Source: Bradyrhizobium hipponense (lineage in GTDB: Bacteria; Pseudomonadota; Alphaproteobacteria; Rhizobiales; Xanthobacteraceae). From it: 52,093 nt of DNA. The DNA lies in NCBI RefSeq assembly GCF_008123965.1, contig NZ_VSTH01000184.1:1-52093 (forward strand), given 5' to 3'. Within the stretch, counting starts at the first letter, position 1. Every line of letters starts with the position of its first letter. The notes under the pieces were generated by a model, which saw only the letters and a list, made by a program, of their open reading frames with translations, was not told where the DNA came from and searched no databases. The position numbers and the translations under genes are program-made. Shown one piece after another: positions 1 to 8,354 of the stretch.

Positions 1-15
1 AAAACAACTGTAATG

Positions 16-756
16 CTAGGTCTTCGCCGGTGCCTCCGGCATGATCTGGAGCAGCGGCTCCGGCTGGATCGAGATCTGGCCGGCGAATGGCCGGTCGTGC
101 GCGGCGATGAGCAGGACCGAGGTGGCGACGCCGGTCGCGAACAGGCCCATCGCGATCGCCGATCCCAGGCGGTTGTCGCAATGAACGAGGCCGATCACCA
201 ATAGCGCGCAGGCCGCCTGAAGGTACAGGCACCACCACTTGACCGGATTCACCGCGGCGAGGCTGACGATGATCCGCTGTCGCCGCGCATCCAGGGCCTG
301 CTCGAGCGCGTCGATGAGCTCGCGCTGCACGGTCGCCTGACCCGTCATCGCGACGACGAGTTGCAGGGCTTCGGCGAGCGCGGGCGGTGTGACCTTCAGC
401 GACGCCTCCTGATGCGCCATCATCGGCCATTCCACCGTGACGGCCTGCCCGACATAGTCGCGCACCAAGGCGCGCAGCCGGGTCTCCTGCTCCGCAGGCA
501 AGCCGGCGGCCAGCAGCACGGCGCTTCTCAGCGAGCTTGCCTCGCGGCTCACTGCGGCGCTGGCGCGGTCGCTGTCGCCCCAGACCTGTGACGCGGTGAA
601 GGCGACGAACAGGCCGAAGATGATGCCGAGCACCGGCAGCATGCCCGGCGAGATCGCCTTCAGCGATTTCGCGCGCTCCTCCGTCGCGGCCATCGCGACC
701 GCCGCGAATATGGCCGCGGCCAGAAGATAGGTGAATCCAAAGATGACCAGCGCCAT
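16..756 (-). CDS. DUF4239-type (bestrophin-like) membrane protein
   Basis: A 246-residue integral membrane protein. Hydrophobic segments lie at about residues 1-23, 35-55, 171-191 and 197-217, with a soluble, partly charged region of roughly 110 residues between the second and third. This two-plus-two layout resembles DUF4239 proteins, a group related to bestrophin-like channels; no substrate is established for them. The ORF is complete, ending in TAG at positions 16-18. It reads away from the radC remnant upstream and has no obvious operon partner in the window. The family call is tentative, while the membrane topology is directly visible. Confidence 0.7.
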   Translation of the reverse strand: MALVIFGFTYLLAAAIFAAVAMAATEERAKSLKAISPGMLPVLGIIFGLFVAFTASQVWGDSDRASAAVSREASSLRSAVLLAAGLPAEQETRLRALVRDYVGQAVTVEWPMMAHQEASLKVTPPALAEALQLVVAMTGQATVQRELIDALEQALDARRQRIIVSLAAVNPVKWWCLYLQAACALLVIGLVHCDNRLGSAIAMGLFATGVATSVLLIAAHDRPFAGQISIQPEPLLQIMPEAPAKT

Positions 757-823
757 CCATCCACGGCACCGGCAAATTGTGCAGCCAGTTGCTCATCGTG
801 TCCTTGTCATCTGATTTGAGATC

Positions 824-1093
824 CTAGATCAGCCGCATTCCCCGCAAGCTCGCATGGCCGCCCTTGCCGACGATGATGTGGTCGTGCACGGCAATCCCCA
901 GCGGTTTTGCGATGTCGATGATAGCCTTGGTCATCTGGATGTCGGCCTGCGAGGGCGAGGGATCGCCGCTCGGATGGTTGTGCATCAACATAGCCAAAGG
1001 AATACTTCTTTGTTTTTTCAATATCTTATGAGTTTCTGCGTATAAACAGGGGTATGGGTCTGGTGTCTGTAAAAAATGATGTTCTGTGATCAT
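824..1093 (-). pseudogene. radC: radC (JAB/MPN domain) C-terminal remnant
   Basis: Only the last 55 or so residues resemble RadC. They hold the metal-binding signature HNHPSGDPSPSQAD, followed by the usual tail with GIAVHDHIIVG. Intact RadC is about 220 residues; here similarity ends near position 994 and the upstream reading frame, which is AT-rich and Lys-rich, does not match the family. The helix-hairpin-helix part and half of the JAB domain are therefore missing. RadC-like genes are frequent passengers on mobile elements, so this is probably a truncated leftover at a recombination scar. Product function is not expected. Confidence 0.75.
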
Positions 1094-1301
1094 CCCGCCG
1101 CATTCCGCCTGATCCTCACTACTCCCGGAAACACATGCGGGATCACGAGTTCTCCGTGGTAGGTGTGCTTATGAAAGAACTCAGATCACGAAAGGAGCCT
1201 CGCCGGAAGCAGTGTTCGAGCCCGCTCGGTTAAATCTCGATTTCAGCGAGTTCTGACCCACGTCGTCGAGGGATGTTCCCTGCATTTTAAAGGACAAGCA
1301 A

Positions 1302-2006
1302 ATGACGGAGGAGAACAGCCCGCCGCTGCGACCAACGTTGAAGCACCGGCTCGAAAGCATCGAGGAGCTGGAACAGGAGCTCGTCGCCAAGGCCCACGAG
1401 ATGCTGCCCAACGGTGCCGTCAATATCGTTGACTTCTTCATCCTCGGCGCCACCCAGCGGACGCTTTCGCAATCCCGTGGCTTCCGCACACTGATTGAAA
1501 CGAAGAACTTTCCTTCGGCGACGATCCTGTTGCGCACCCAGATCGACACGGCGATGCGCATCAACGGGCTGACGATGATGGGCGACATTGAGGCTGACGT
1601 TCAGAGGCTTTTCAAGGGAGAGCGCACCTTCGATCGCCTGATGTCCGGCACACCGGTTGGCGGTGGAAAGCCGGAACGCCTCACAGATGCCTTCCTTAAA
1701 AGAAAACTTGCCGAAGACCACCCCTGGATCGAACCATTATATGCGCAGACCTCCGACTTCGTACATCTTAGCTTTCGGCACCTCTTCACCGCGATCGTTG
1801 ACACGAACTCGGAAACGCGCATGGCGACGCTTGCGATCAGCGGCACCGACCCGAAGCAGGATGAAACGGTCTACTATGAGGTGTGCGACGCCTTCTTCCG
1901 GGTCTCCCAGCTGACCTCTACAACCATTCTCGCCATGCTGATGATGAGACATCAGCGCGACCGGGTCATAGCGGCGGCTGCAGCACGCGCGGATGGCGGC
2001 GAATGA
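1302..2006 (+). CDS. Hypothetical protein, DUF5677-like
   Basis: A 234-residue, mostly helical soluble protein with no signal peptide. Conserved-looking stretches are LRTQIDTAMRI (about 84-94) and SDFVHLSFRH (about 150-159), a pattern seen in DUF5677-type proteins of unknown function. The ATG start is preceded by AAAGGAC. Its TGA overlaps the ATG of the next reading frame (ATGA at 2003-2006), so the two were translationally coupled, but the partner is frameshifted. Similar proteins occur in defence islands, though nothing here shows an activity. The family assignment is tentative. Confidence 0.6.
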   Translation: MTEENSPPLRPTLKHRLESIEELEQELVAKAHEMLPNGAVNIVDFFILGATQRTLSQSRGFRTLIETKNFPSATILLRTQIDTAMRINGLTMMGDIEADVQRLFKGERTFDRLMSGTPVGGGKPERLTDAFLKRKLAEDHPWIEPLYAQTSDFVHLSFRHLFTAIVDTNSETRMATLAISGTDPKQDETVYYEVCDAFFRVSQLTSTTILAMLMMRHQRDRVIAAAAARADGGE

Positions 2007-2788
2007 TCAGCCTCACACGCGAAATCATTGATCTCGATCAGCCTGATACATGGCCATCCGATCTTTTGAGCGTTCTTACCGAGCATCACGACGCATTGCG
2101 TTCGCATGAGGTCGGTCCACTGAGCAATTGTTTTCGATGCGGCGCTCGACAGCGTCGTTGAGGCTTTGCAGCCCTACAGTGGTCGTCGGCTGGCATTGTA
2201 CTCGCCTAGCCGATCACGAGGTCGAGGACATCAAGGCCAACGGCATGACGCTTCTCGACATCGATCTCGTGTCGCGCCGGATCGGTGCTGCAGTCCGGGC
2301 GCGATTGCTCTTCCGACCACGGTAACCGTCTTGCGCGCACCAATCAGGCCGCGGAAAGATATCGCGCCGGCATGCTGTGGTTCTGCTTTTTCAGGCCAGC
2401 GATCGCTGGTGAAGGCGGAATCGGCGATCTTCTCCGATTTTGGGGCGGCGAGGCCGTCTATAACTCTCATGACCGCGATCCGGAAATGGGGCCGATAATC
2501 GCCGCGATCGGGAGGCCGGCAATCGTCGAAGCAGAGATCCCGATCGCATGGTGCGGGGGAGATCGTGGATTGCGTCTGGCGATGAACATTGGTCAGAGGT
2601 TCGTGGTGGCCCAAGGGACGCCGAGTCGAAATTCGAGCCATGTCGAAGATAATATCAAGCAGCACCTTCCGGGGGCATTCATTCGCCAAGTGCATGTTCA
2701 TCCCTCGCCGGAATTCATGCGGCTGGCGGGCTGCGCCGATTGGTATCGACCACTCCAATCAGGGCGACGCAGCTCTAACCTTGCTTGA
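2003..2788 (+). pseudogene. Frameshifted partner gene of unknown family
   Basis: Coding character continues from the overlapping ATG at 2003 but moves through all three frames. The first frame runs to about 2130 (starts MISLTREIIDLDQPDTW). The second covers about 2133-2190 (FDAALDSVVEALQPYSGRR), the third about 2190-2320 (LADHEVEDIKANGMTLLDID), and the original frame resumes from about 2320 to 2788. Joined together they would give a protein of about 260 residues. Each change is in the same direction, as if single bases had been gained or lost three times. I do not recognise the family. The gene is probably dead unless these are sequencing errors. Confidence 0.65.
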
Positions 2789-2838
2789 GCATCAACACGA
2801 GTATGTGCTCGGAGAATTGCTGGAACGACACTCGTCAT

Positions 2839-3957
2839 TTAGGTCACCCGCGCATAAGTCTCTCCATCAATCACCCGCTGGACCTGGTCTTTATTCCGCG
2901 CACCGATCCGTTCGGTGATGGTCTCTGCCGGATGGGTCCTCGCAAGTTCCCGAATAGCCCGGACCTGCTCAACCGACAAGCGGTCATCGCGGCCGCAGAT
3001 CTGGGCAACCGCCCAGGCGTCGTCCTTCCATTTCTCCGAGACCCAGGGGGCGGGCAGGCCCTTGCGCGGATGCTCGCGCAACCATGCTTCAACAAGACGA
3101 TCGCGCTCGTCAGGCATTGGCACCACCCGCGCAGTCAACATGCCGTTCTCGCGAAGATATCGGAGCCCAGATTTCCCGCCTGGGATCATGTTGAGGCGCC
3201 GCTCATCGTGCCAATGCCCTTCGACCAGCCATTCCTCTGTCGCATAGAGTCGCTCGATATCGTCGGTGATCGCCATGACCTTATGGTGGATGTAGGTCAC
3301 ACGGCCGGCGTTCATCTCTTCACGCAGCTTTCGGTGAAACAACAAGGGGCTTCCGGTCTCGATCGCCCGTTGGTGTTCTGCCCATCGCTTTTGCCAGCTT
3401 CGGGTGGTAACACCGACATAGAAAAAACCATCATCAGGATATGACGGTCCCGCACCGAAAATGTGCTGATACAGAACAAAGCTCCTTTTCGGAAATGAAT
3501 CCGGAGCCAGAAGAAGAGGCGCTGGCGCCGAAAATACTTGGCTTGGAATCTTCACGCCAGCGATGTGGGTGGAAATGTCTCCGCGTAATGCGGCGGCCAG
3601 CAGTGCCTGATCCTCAACAACATCAAGGCGTATTGCCGGTCCAAGCGCGAGTTCCCCTTCTTCAAGTGTATGGCCCGATCGAAACTGATCGGAGCCCACC
3701 ATACGGTGGCCTGGCCTGACTTTGAACTGGGGCGCGATGAATACCGGCTTGTCGCCGAGGGCGACGAAGTGGACAACCGGAATGAACTGGCCCGGTTTCA
3801 CCCGGATCACCCCGTGTTTCTGCCTCGCGATCCTGAGCCAGAGTGCGCCGTATTCGGACCGGCACCATTGGCGCAGCAATGTCTCGATCTCGCGAAACCG
3901 GCGATGCATTGGTTTCGGAGCGAGATGCTCCCACCAGGCGCGGTTGATCGAGACCAA
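2839..3957 (-). CDS. GIY-YIG-like endonuclease-domain protein
   Basis: A 372-residue protein. Residues about 160-260 resemble a GIY-YIG nuclease: a VLYQHIFG strand, then FFYVGVTTRSWQKRW (178-192, an equivalent of the YIG strand with following Arg/Lys), and a later acidic pair at 241-242 plus Asn256. Residues 1-150 match nothing I know; the C-terminal 110 residues are helical and charged. The start is TTG, chosen because GGAGG lies four bases upstream (3964-3968 on the plus strand). The gene begins 47 bases after the stop of the ABC-3C-like ATPase and points the same way, so it is likely the fourth gene of that operon. The nuclease call is moderate. Confidence 0.6.
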   Translation of the reverse strand: MVSINRAWWEHLAPKPMHRRFREIETLLRQWCRSEYGALWLRIARQKHGVIRVKPGQFIPVVHFVALGDKPVFIAPQFKVRPGHRMVGSDQFRSGHTLEEGELALGPAIRLDVVEDQALLAAALRGDISTHIAGVKIPSQVFSAPAPLLLAPDSFPKRSFVLYQHIFGAGPSYPDDGFFYVGVTTRSWQKRWAEHQRAIETGSPLLFHRKLREEMNAGRVTYIHHKVMAITDDIERLYATEEWLVEGHWHDERRLNMIPGGKSGLRYLRENGMLTARVVPMPDERDRLVEAWLREHPRKGLPAPWVSEKWKDDAWAVAQICGRDDRLSVEQVRAIRELARTHPAETITERIGARNKDQVQRVIDGETYARVT

Positions 3958-4004
3958 GCAACCTCCAGAATTCTACCGGCGGTACGCCTTGCCGGATCGC
4001 CGCT

Positions 4005-5876
4005 TCAATACAAGCCTCGCCGCTCACCGGTTCCTTGCGATCCGGCCAAGGACGTCACGATCGACCCTTCGCCAAGCGCGATCGGAGGCGGGTCGTTCTC
4101 TATGATCACGAACTGAGCCTGATCCTTCTGCGCCACCAGGAACCGATAGAAGTGTTCCTTGAGCCCGCTATCCTTCACCTGCTTTTCGTCAGCACCCAGT
4201 TCGCCATGCCTGGAGGTGAGGGGATCGCGGTAGCTCAGCAGAGGGCTGTCGAGAACCACGATCCCTGGATGCGGAAGCTCCTTCTGCCGGCAGTACAGCA
4301 AGACGCCGATCTTGAACGCGGCGTTCATCAGCGCCCGTACTCCCTTGCCGTTTGCGCGACGGCTTTTCCCGTCAATGAGGATATCGTGCGTCTTGTCGTC
4401 GAAGGAGACGGTCGGCAGGCCTGGAAACTGCCAAGCATGAAGCACCGTCTGCACGGTGGTCGCAAACTCGTGTCCCGTCACTCCATCTATGCCGGAGGTC
4501 ACGCTGCCGCGCGGCAGGGACTTCGCTTTGAACGCCTCAAGCTGCGCCTTTCGGCGATGAAGCTCGTCAATCCGCTGTCTCAGGGCAAGGCCCTGCCTGG
4601 TCACGAAGCGGGCCGCGTCTAGTTCCTCGTAAGTTCGGCGCGTGGCGACTTCCTGCGGCTTCACCTCATCGAGCTGTTGGTCGACGTCCTCGATCTCGCC
4701 TGAAAGCCGCTCGGCGCGTTTCAGCAATCCTTCCTGTTCGGCCTCCAGAGAACGGGTTGCCTTCGCAAGGTCGGCCCGCTCCGACGCGATCTTAACCATC
4801 TCGGCCCGAACCGCCCTCTGAGTTATCTCGACCTCGTCGATGCCGTGCGCGTGAAGCTGATGCGATGGATTCGCGCCGCAGAGCGGGCAGGGCCTGCGTA
4901 CGCCCGCCAGGAGAGCCGCGCCCCCTTCCTCGAGCGATGCCAGTCGCTGCAGGTCGCTTTCGTAAACGCTCTTGAGCAAGGCAAACCGCTGCAGCGAGAG
5001 CGATATCTCGGTGCGACGCTCCTGGGCGTCCCTGAGAGACTCCATTTTCGCCCGGCGATCCAGTCGAAGATCGTCCAACAGCGATTGGCGATCCGACATC
5101 GTCTGCTGAAGGTCGCGGATCGTTGCGGTTTGCTTTTCGGCCTGATCGTTCAGGTCCGGGTCGCCGGGATAATCTCGCTCCCATTCCAGTTGCGCGGCGG
5201 CAATCATTTCGTCGACGATCTCGACCTTGCCCAAGTTCGCGGTTCTCTGGGAATCGGGATTTTGCGTGGTGACAATCGCAGAATCGTCGACGCCAGTCAG
5301 GATGAATTTTAGGACGTTCTTGTCGAATGTCTCGCCGCTACGGTCCGAAATTCGGATGGGGCTCCACTCCCCCATCATGTTCGTTTCTTCGGTGTAAACG
5401 AAGGCGGCATAGTGCCGGAACGTGAAAGCGTTCTTGTCGCCCGTCAGCGTTCGAGCAATCTCCTTCGCGCCGACCCCGAGTTCGCCGAGCAGGAAACCCG
5501 ACAGGCTCTCGCCCTTGCCGCGATGATCCCAGGATAGTGTCCGATCGGGTCGACCAACTGACTCTGGATCCACGGAACCGATGTGCAGACCGAAATCTCC
5601 GCCCTTCATCGCCCGCTCCAGCGTCACCGTGCCGGTTACAGGAAGTTCAAGCTCGAGCCAGCATTTGTCGTAGCCCTGGGCCTCGGTAATAGGCGGCAGT
5701 GGCGTCTTGGCACCAGACATGAAGTCGAGCGCCTTGACGATATAGGATTTTCCGCTGTTGGAGGCGCCCCAAATAACGTTGATGCGCTCTCCGAACATGA
5801 GGGTGACGAGCTTCTTTCCGGGCCCGGTAATCGCAAGACGGCGAAGCAGGAATCGCGCTGGATCGGAAATGCTCAT
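4005..5876 (-). CDS. ABC-three-component system ATPase, Rad50/SMC-like
   Basis: A 623-residue ATPase. The Walker A motif is GASNSGKS at residues 37-44. A long heptad-rich region runs from about 220 to 460 and is interrupted by a CPLCG zinc-hook-like motif at 330-334. The Walker B-like VVLDSPLL follows at 540-547. This split-ATPase layout is that of Rad50/RecN-type ABC ATPases, and the small middle component and nuclease gene just upstream identify it as an ABC-3C ATPase. The start used is the ATG at 5876, which overlaps the previous stop (ATGA); a longer ATG start at 5906 is possible. In ABC-3C systems the ATPase is thought to sense invading nucleic acid and license the effector. Confidence 0.85.
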   Translation of the reverse strand: MSISDPARFLLRRLAITGPGKKLVTLMFGERINVIWGASNSGKSYIVKALDFMSGAKTPLPPITEAQGYDKCWLELELPVTGTVTLERAMKGGDFGLHIGSVDPESVGRPDRTLSWDHRGKGESLSGFLLGELGVGAKEIARTLTGDKNAFTFRHYAAFVYTEETNMMGEWSPIRISDRSGETFDKNVLKFILTGVDDSAIVTTQNPDSQRTANLGKVEIVDEMIAAAQLEWERDYPGDPDLNDQAEKQTATIRDLQQTMSDRQSLLDDLRLDRRAKMESLRDAQERRTEISLSLQRFALLKSVYESDLQRLASLEEGGAALLAGVRRPCPLCGANPSHQLHAHGIDEVEITQRAVRAEMVKIASERADLAKATRSLEAEQEGLLKRAERLSGEIEDVDQQLDEVKPQEVATRRTYEELDAARFVTRQGLALRQRIDELHRRKAQLEAFKAKSLPRGSVTSGIDGVTGHEFATTVQTVLHAWQFPGLPTVSFDDKTHDILIDGKSRRANGKGVRALMNAAFKIGVLLYCRQKELPHPGIVVLDSPLLSYRDPLTSRHGELGADEKQVKDSGLKEHFYRFLVAQKDQAQFVIIENDPPPIALGEGSIVTSLAGSQGTGERRGLY

Positions 5877-6358
5877 GTCCGGCCTGTCTGGAACGCTTCG
5901 GTCCAATCACCGATCCGCTCCCGCACCAGCTGCTTGAACTGCACCTTGCTGTGGGTCTTCACCTGATCGGCGAGCCAACGAGCACAGGCCTTCATCTGCA
6001 CCGAGTAGGCCGTTTCAAGCAACTCGACATAGGCTGCGGCCTCTTCGGAGGCGCGATAAACGATACCTTCCTCGGCGCTCTCCTGGTCAACGAGATGGCA
6101 TCGCTGCATGAGCTGCAAGCTCGTCTCGATCAATCTCCGCCGGACGAGAAGCTCTCCTTTCCGCCCGGGGACCTCGGGATGCAGGCTAGAGGGGCCGCCA
6201 AGATCAGCGGTGTGTACCACGACATGGTCGAACAGGACCATCTCGGCGAGATCCAGCGCTTCTGGCCGCAAATGCTCCAGCACCACGACGGCCCTGATTC
6301 CGGCCTCGAGTGAAGAGTTGAACAATCCTCCGAAATCGCTCTCACTCACGGCGCCCAT
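5873..6358 (-). CDS. ABC-three-component system middle component
   Basis: A 161-residue helical protein lying between the nuclease-like gene and the Rad50-like ATPase, overlapping both (13 bases upstream, ATGA downstream). Its N-terminal region (SSLEAGIRAVVVLEHLRP, then LAEMVLFDHVVVHTADLGG) matches my memory of the MC2-type middle component of ABC-3C systems. A winged-helix-like section follows with an LLVRRRLIETSLQLM helix. Middle components are thought to couple the ATPase to the effector. No catalytic motif is visible. The call rests on position, size and these motifs. Confidence 0.75.
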   Translation of the reverse strand: MGAVSESDFGGLFNSSLEAGIRAVVVLEHLRPEALDLAEMVLFDHVVVHTADLGGPSSLHPEVPGRKGELLVRRRLIETSLQLMQRCHLVDQESAEEGIVYRASEEAAAYVELLETAYSVQMKACARWLADQVKTHSKVQFKQLVRERIGDWTEAFQTGRT

Positions 6359-7326
6359 TTCAGCCGCCCGTCATTCGCGAGGTGATGGCAAATTCCCTGT
6401 TTTACTGGGACGCGCACCGTGCGGCCGATCAAACTCACTGGCAGGATCGACGCGTGCTTCATGACCGCGTCGACACGCCTAAGAAGAGTCTCGTGTCGAT
6501 CTCGGTGCACATCGATGACACCGTGGTAGACGTCGTCCTCAAACGTCCCGATCGCGCCTGGAGCAGTATTGTCCCGGTGAAAACGCTTGAACGAGGCAGC
6601 TTCAAAAAAGCGTGTGCGTTGATTGCGAAAATGCTCGCCGTGATCGGCATGGGCCAGGATATCGTCGGCCGACATGAAGGTGCCGCCGCCGGCTTCCCCA
6701 TAGACGTGACGGAGCTGGTCTACGTACTGCGCCTCCTCCGGCTGAATGGCCTGCGGCGCTTCGCCAACGGGCGCCTCGTCCGGCATCAAACCAAGCACCT
6801 TGGACAAGGCTGGTCCCGCTGCCTGGTCCTTAACGAGCATCGGGGCAGTCAGGTGCTCTACGCGCGAAAAATCGAATCCCGCGATCGCCGCTCTGATTTC
6901 CGGCGTCAGCGCCACCGTCTCTCGCCGTGTTATGCTCTTGGAGCAGTATTCGTCCCAGCCATCGATCAACGTGGGTCCCAGAGTCGAGGGGTTGTTGATG
7001 AGATCCATCAACGAGCCGACGATGCCGCGTGGTGCGACGAACACATATTTTTCGGGCAGGGTTTTGTATGCACCCTGGCAATGATGGAAAAACACCTTAC
7101 CGAGTTCGGCGAGCCCCTCGGGCTTTCCAAGCTTGCCGCCTCGCGTCTTGCGTTTGCACTGGAAGAGATGCCAGGGCCCTTCGTGCCGGGCGCGGGTCAG
7201 GAAGCCGATCACGTCGCGGCCCTTGTCGTTCGCCGCGCCAATTCGTTCGACTCGATCGTATTGCTGGGCACGACGATCCACCCACAGCTCGACAAATTCT
7301 TCGAGCTGCGTGTCGTCGATCTCCAT
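6346..7326 (-). CDS. ABC-three-component effector with restriction-endonuclease-fold domain
   Basis: A 326-residue protein, first gene of the ABC-3C-like operon. The N-terminal 100 residues look like a restriction-endonuclease (Mrr/PD-(D/E)xK) fold: an early helix with Glu10, GANDKGRDVIGF (Asp38) and WHLFQCKRK, giving the QxK pair Gln56/Lys58. The C-terminal half (from about 180) resembles the dedicated ABC-3C C-terminal domain that contacts the middle component. I chose the ATG at 7326; a GTG at 7350 would add eight residues, but neither has a clear ribosome-binding site. Expected role: cleavage of foreign DNA or self-DNA once the ATPase is triggered, inferred from the family. Confidence 0.8.
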   Translation of the reverse strand: MEIDDTQLEEFVELWVDRRAQQYDRVERIGAANDKGRDVIGFLTRARHEGPWHLFQCKRKTRGGKLGKPEGLAELGKVFFHHCQGAYKTLPEKYVFVAPRGIVGSLMDLINNPSTLGPTLIDGWDEYCSKSITRRETVALTPEIRAAIAGFDFSRVEHLTAPMLVKDQAAGPALSKVLGLMPDEAPVGEAPQAIQPEEAQYVDQLRHVYGEAGGGTFMSADDILAHADHGEHFRNQRTRFFEAASFKRFHRDNTAPGAIGTFEDDVYHGVIDVHRDRHETLLRRVDAVMKHASILPVSLIGRTVRVPVKQGICHHLANDGRLKWAP

Positions 7327-7352
7327 TAGACGAACAGCGAGGCTAGCCACGT

Positions 7353-7362
7353 TAGTGCACTA
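7353..7362. promoter_or_regulatory. Palindrome at the start of the ABC-3C-like operon
   Basis: TAGTGCACTA is a perfect 10-base palindrome just upstream of the nuclease gene. It overlaps a second small inverted repeat, GTGC-ACTA-GCAC. The flanking 7363-7500 region is clearly AT-richer than the surroundings, as expected of a promoter. It could be an operator; no regulator gene for it is visible nearby. Confidence 0.3.
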
Positions 7363-7826
7363 GCACAAATAAAACGGGCGACCGCTGTGCGGTTCAGAAA
7401 TACAGATTTTGCTCGTACTCAACGTTGATGTCTTGATAATTCCATCATCTACTATTTCTATCATTGTCATCACGAATCTTGCACTCCCCCCGAGAGTGAT
7501 CGACTCTACATAAAGAATCTGGTTTTGCCCATTGCCCTTTCTGACGCGACCGCATCATAACGAGCTTGCTGGGCGTGCACGTGTTGTTGACCCCAGCGGA
7601 GGACGGAGAACCTGGCGCAGATCACCGAGACGCCGCAGTACGGCGCCTATGGCTTTTGCTTCTCTGAGGCCCTTGGCGGGTCGCTGATATGTGAAGAGGA
7701 TCGGTCTACATTACCTCCACGGATTTCATTCACGTCGCCATTTCAGCTCGCCTTGCTCACGGCGATCTCGTCGCCGCCGACGGTGCCCTTGAGGCCGACC
7801 CGAGCGATCACGGCGTCAGGCTCATT
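7363..7826. other. Intergenic region between divergent defence-like modules
   Basis: This 464-base stretch separates the minus-strand ABC-3C-like operon from the plus-strand HEPN-like gene. The first 190 bases are AT-rich and probably hold promoters for the operon. From about 7600 the composition becomes GC-rich and protein-like: the HEPN-like frame is open from 7695 with no ATG, and an adjacent frame before it (about 7617-7700) also reads as protein-like. This may be the decayed N-terminus of a longer gene. Confidence 0.5.
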
Positions 7827-8351
7827 TTGGTGAAGCAGCTTTTGGTGTCATGCGCCAACGTGACCGATCTTGAGCTGATCTGTCGGTCGCTTTACAAGGA
7901 CCATCCGGCCATTTCGGAGATTATCACGCCGCACCGGCGAAACTTCGAATTCGCCAAGTACATCCGGAACATCGCGGTCGGTCACGTCAACCCGGCGCTC
8001 AGCCAAAAAGCCCTCGAATGGCGACCCGAGCTCAACCTCGTTCTGACGAAACTTGACGCGCCGGCCGAAGCGTTTCTGGGCTACGCGGTCTTGGAGACTG
8101 CGATCAACACCTTCGTCGATGGCGAACGGCACCGGATCTTCGATAGCGACACCGACCTGGCTTACCCGCCGGACCTGATCCGATTCCTCAACTTCCTGGG
8201 GTCGACCGTGCATGTCGGCATCGCCTACTGTGCGGCGGTAGCTGCGGCCGCGCTCGAGCATGCCAACCTGCCTGACTTCAACGAGGATTGGCTGGAGTTG
8301 TCCGCGAAAGCAGGCCTCACAGACTTCGCCTTCATTACGCGCAAGGGCTAG
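7827..8351 (+). CDS. HEPN-like small protein
   Basis: A 174-residue helical protein with no signal peptide. The stretch YIRNIAVGH (46-53) carries Arg47-Asn48 and His53, an R-x5-H spacing with Asn after Arg, as in HEPN ribonuclease active sites; around it the predicted structure is all helix. The start is uncertain: TTG at 7827 is used, GTG at 7830 is equally possible, and the frame is open back to 7695 without an ATG. It ends three bases before the DUF4365-TPR gene, so the two form an operon. If it is a HEPN RNase, an RNA-cleaving toxin or effector role would fit. This is inferred from one motif only. Confidence 0.5.
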   Translation: MVKQLLVSCANVTDLELICRSLYKDHPAISEIITPHRRNFEFAKYIRNIAVGHVNPALSQKALEWRPELNLVLTKLDAPAEAFLGYAVLETAINTFVDGERHRIFDSDTDLAYPPDLIRFLNFLGSTVHVGIAYCAAVAAAALEHANLPDFNEDWLELSAKAGLTDFAFITRKG

Positions 8352-8354
8352 GCG

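Noticed and set aside
3662..4027. Minus-strand frame overlapping the ATPase end, starting MSGEACIEAAIRQGVPP
   Set aside because: The first 35 residues look protein-like, but the rest is Arg/Pro-rich, and the GIY-YIG-like frame in the same place has the better ribosome-binding site and domain content.
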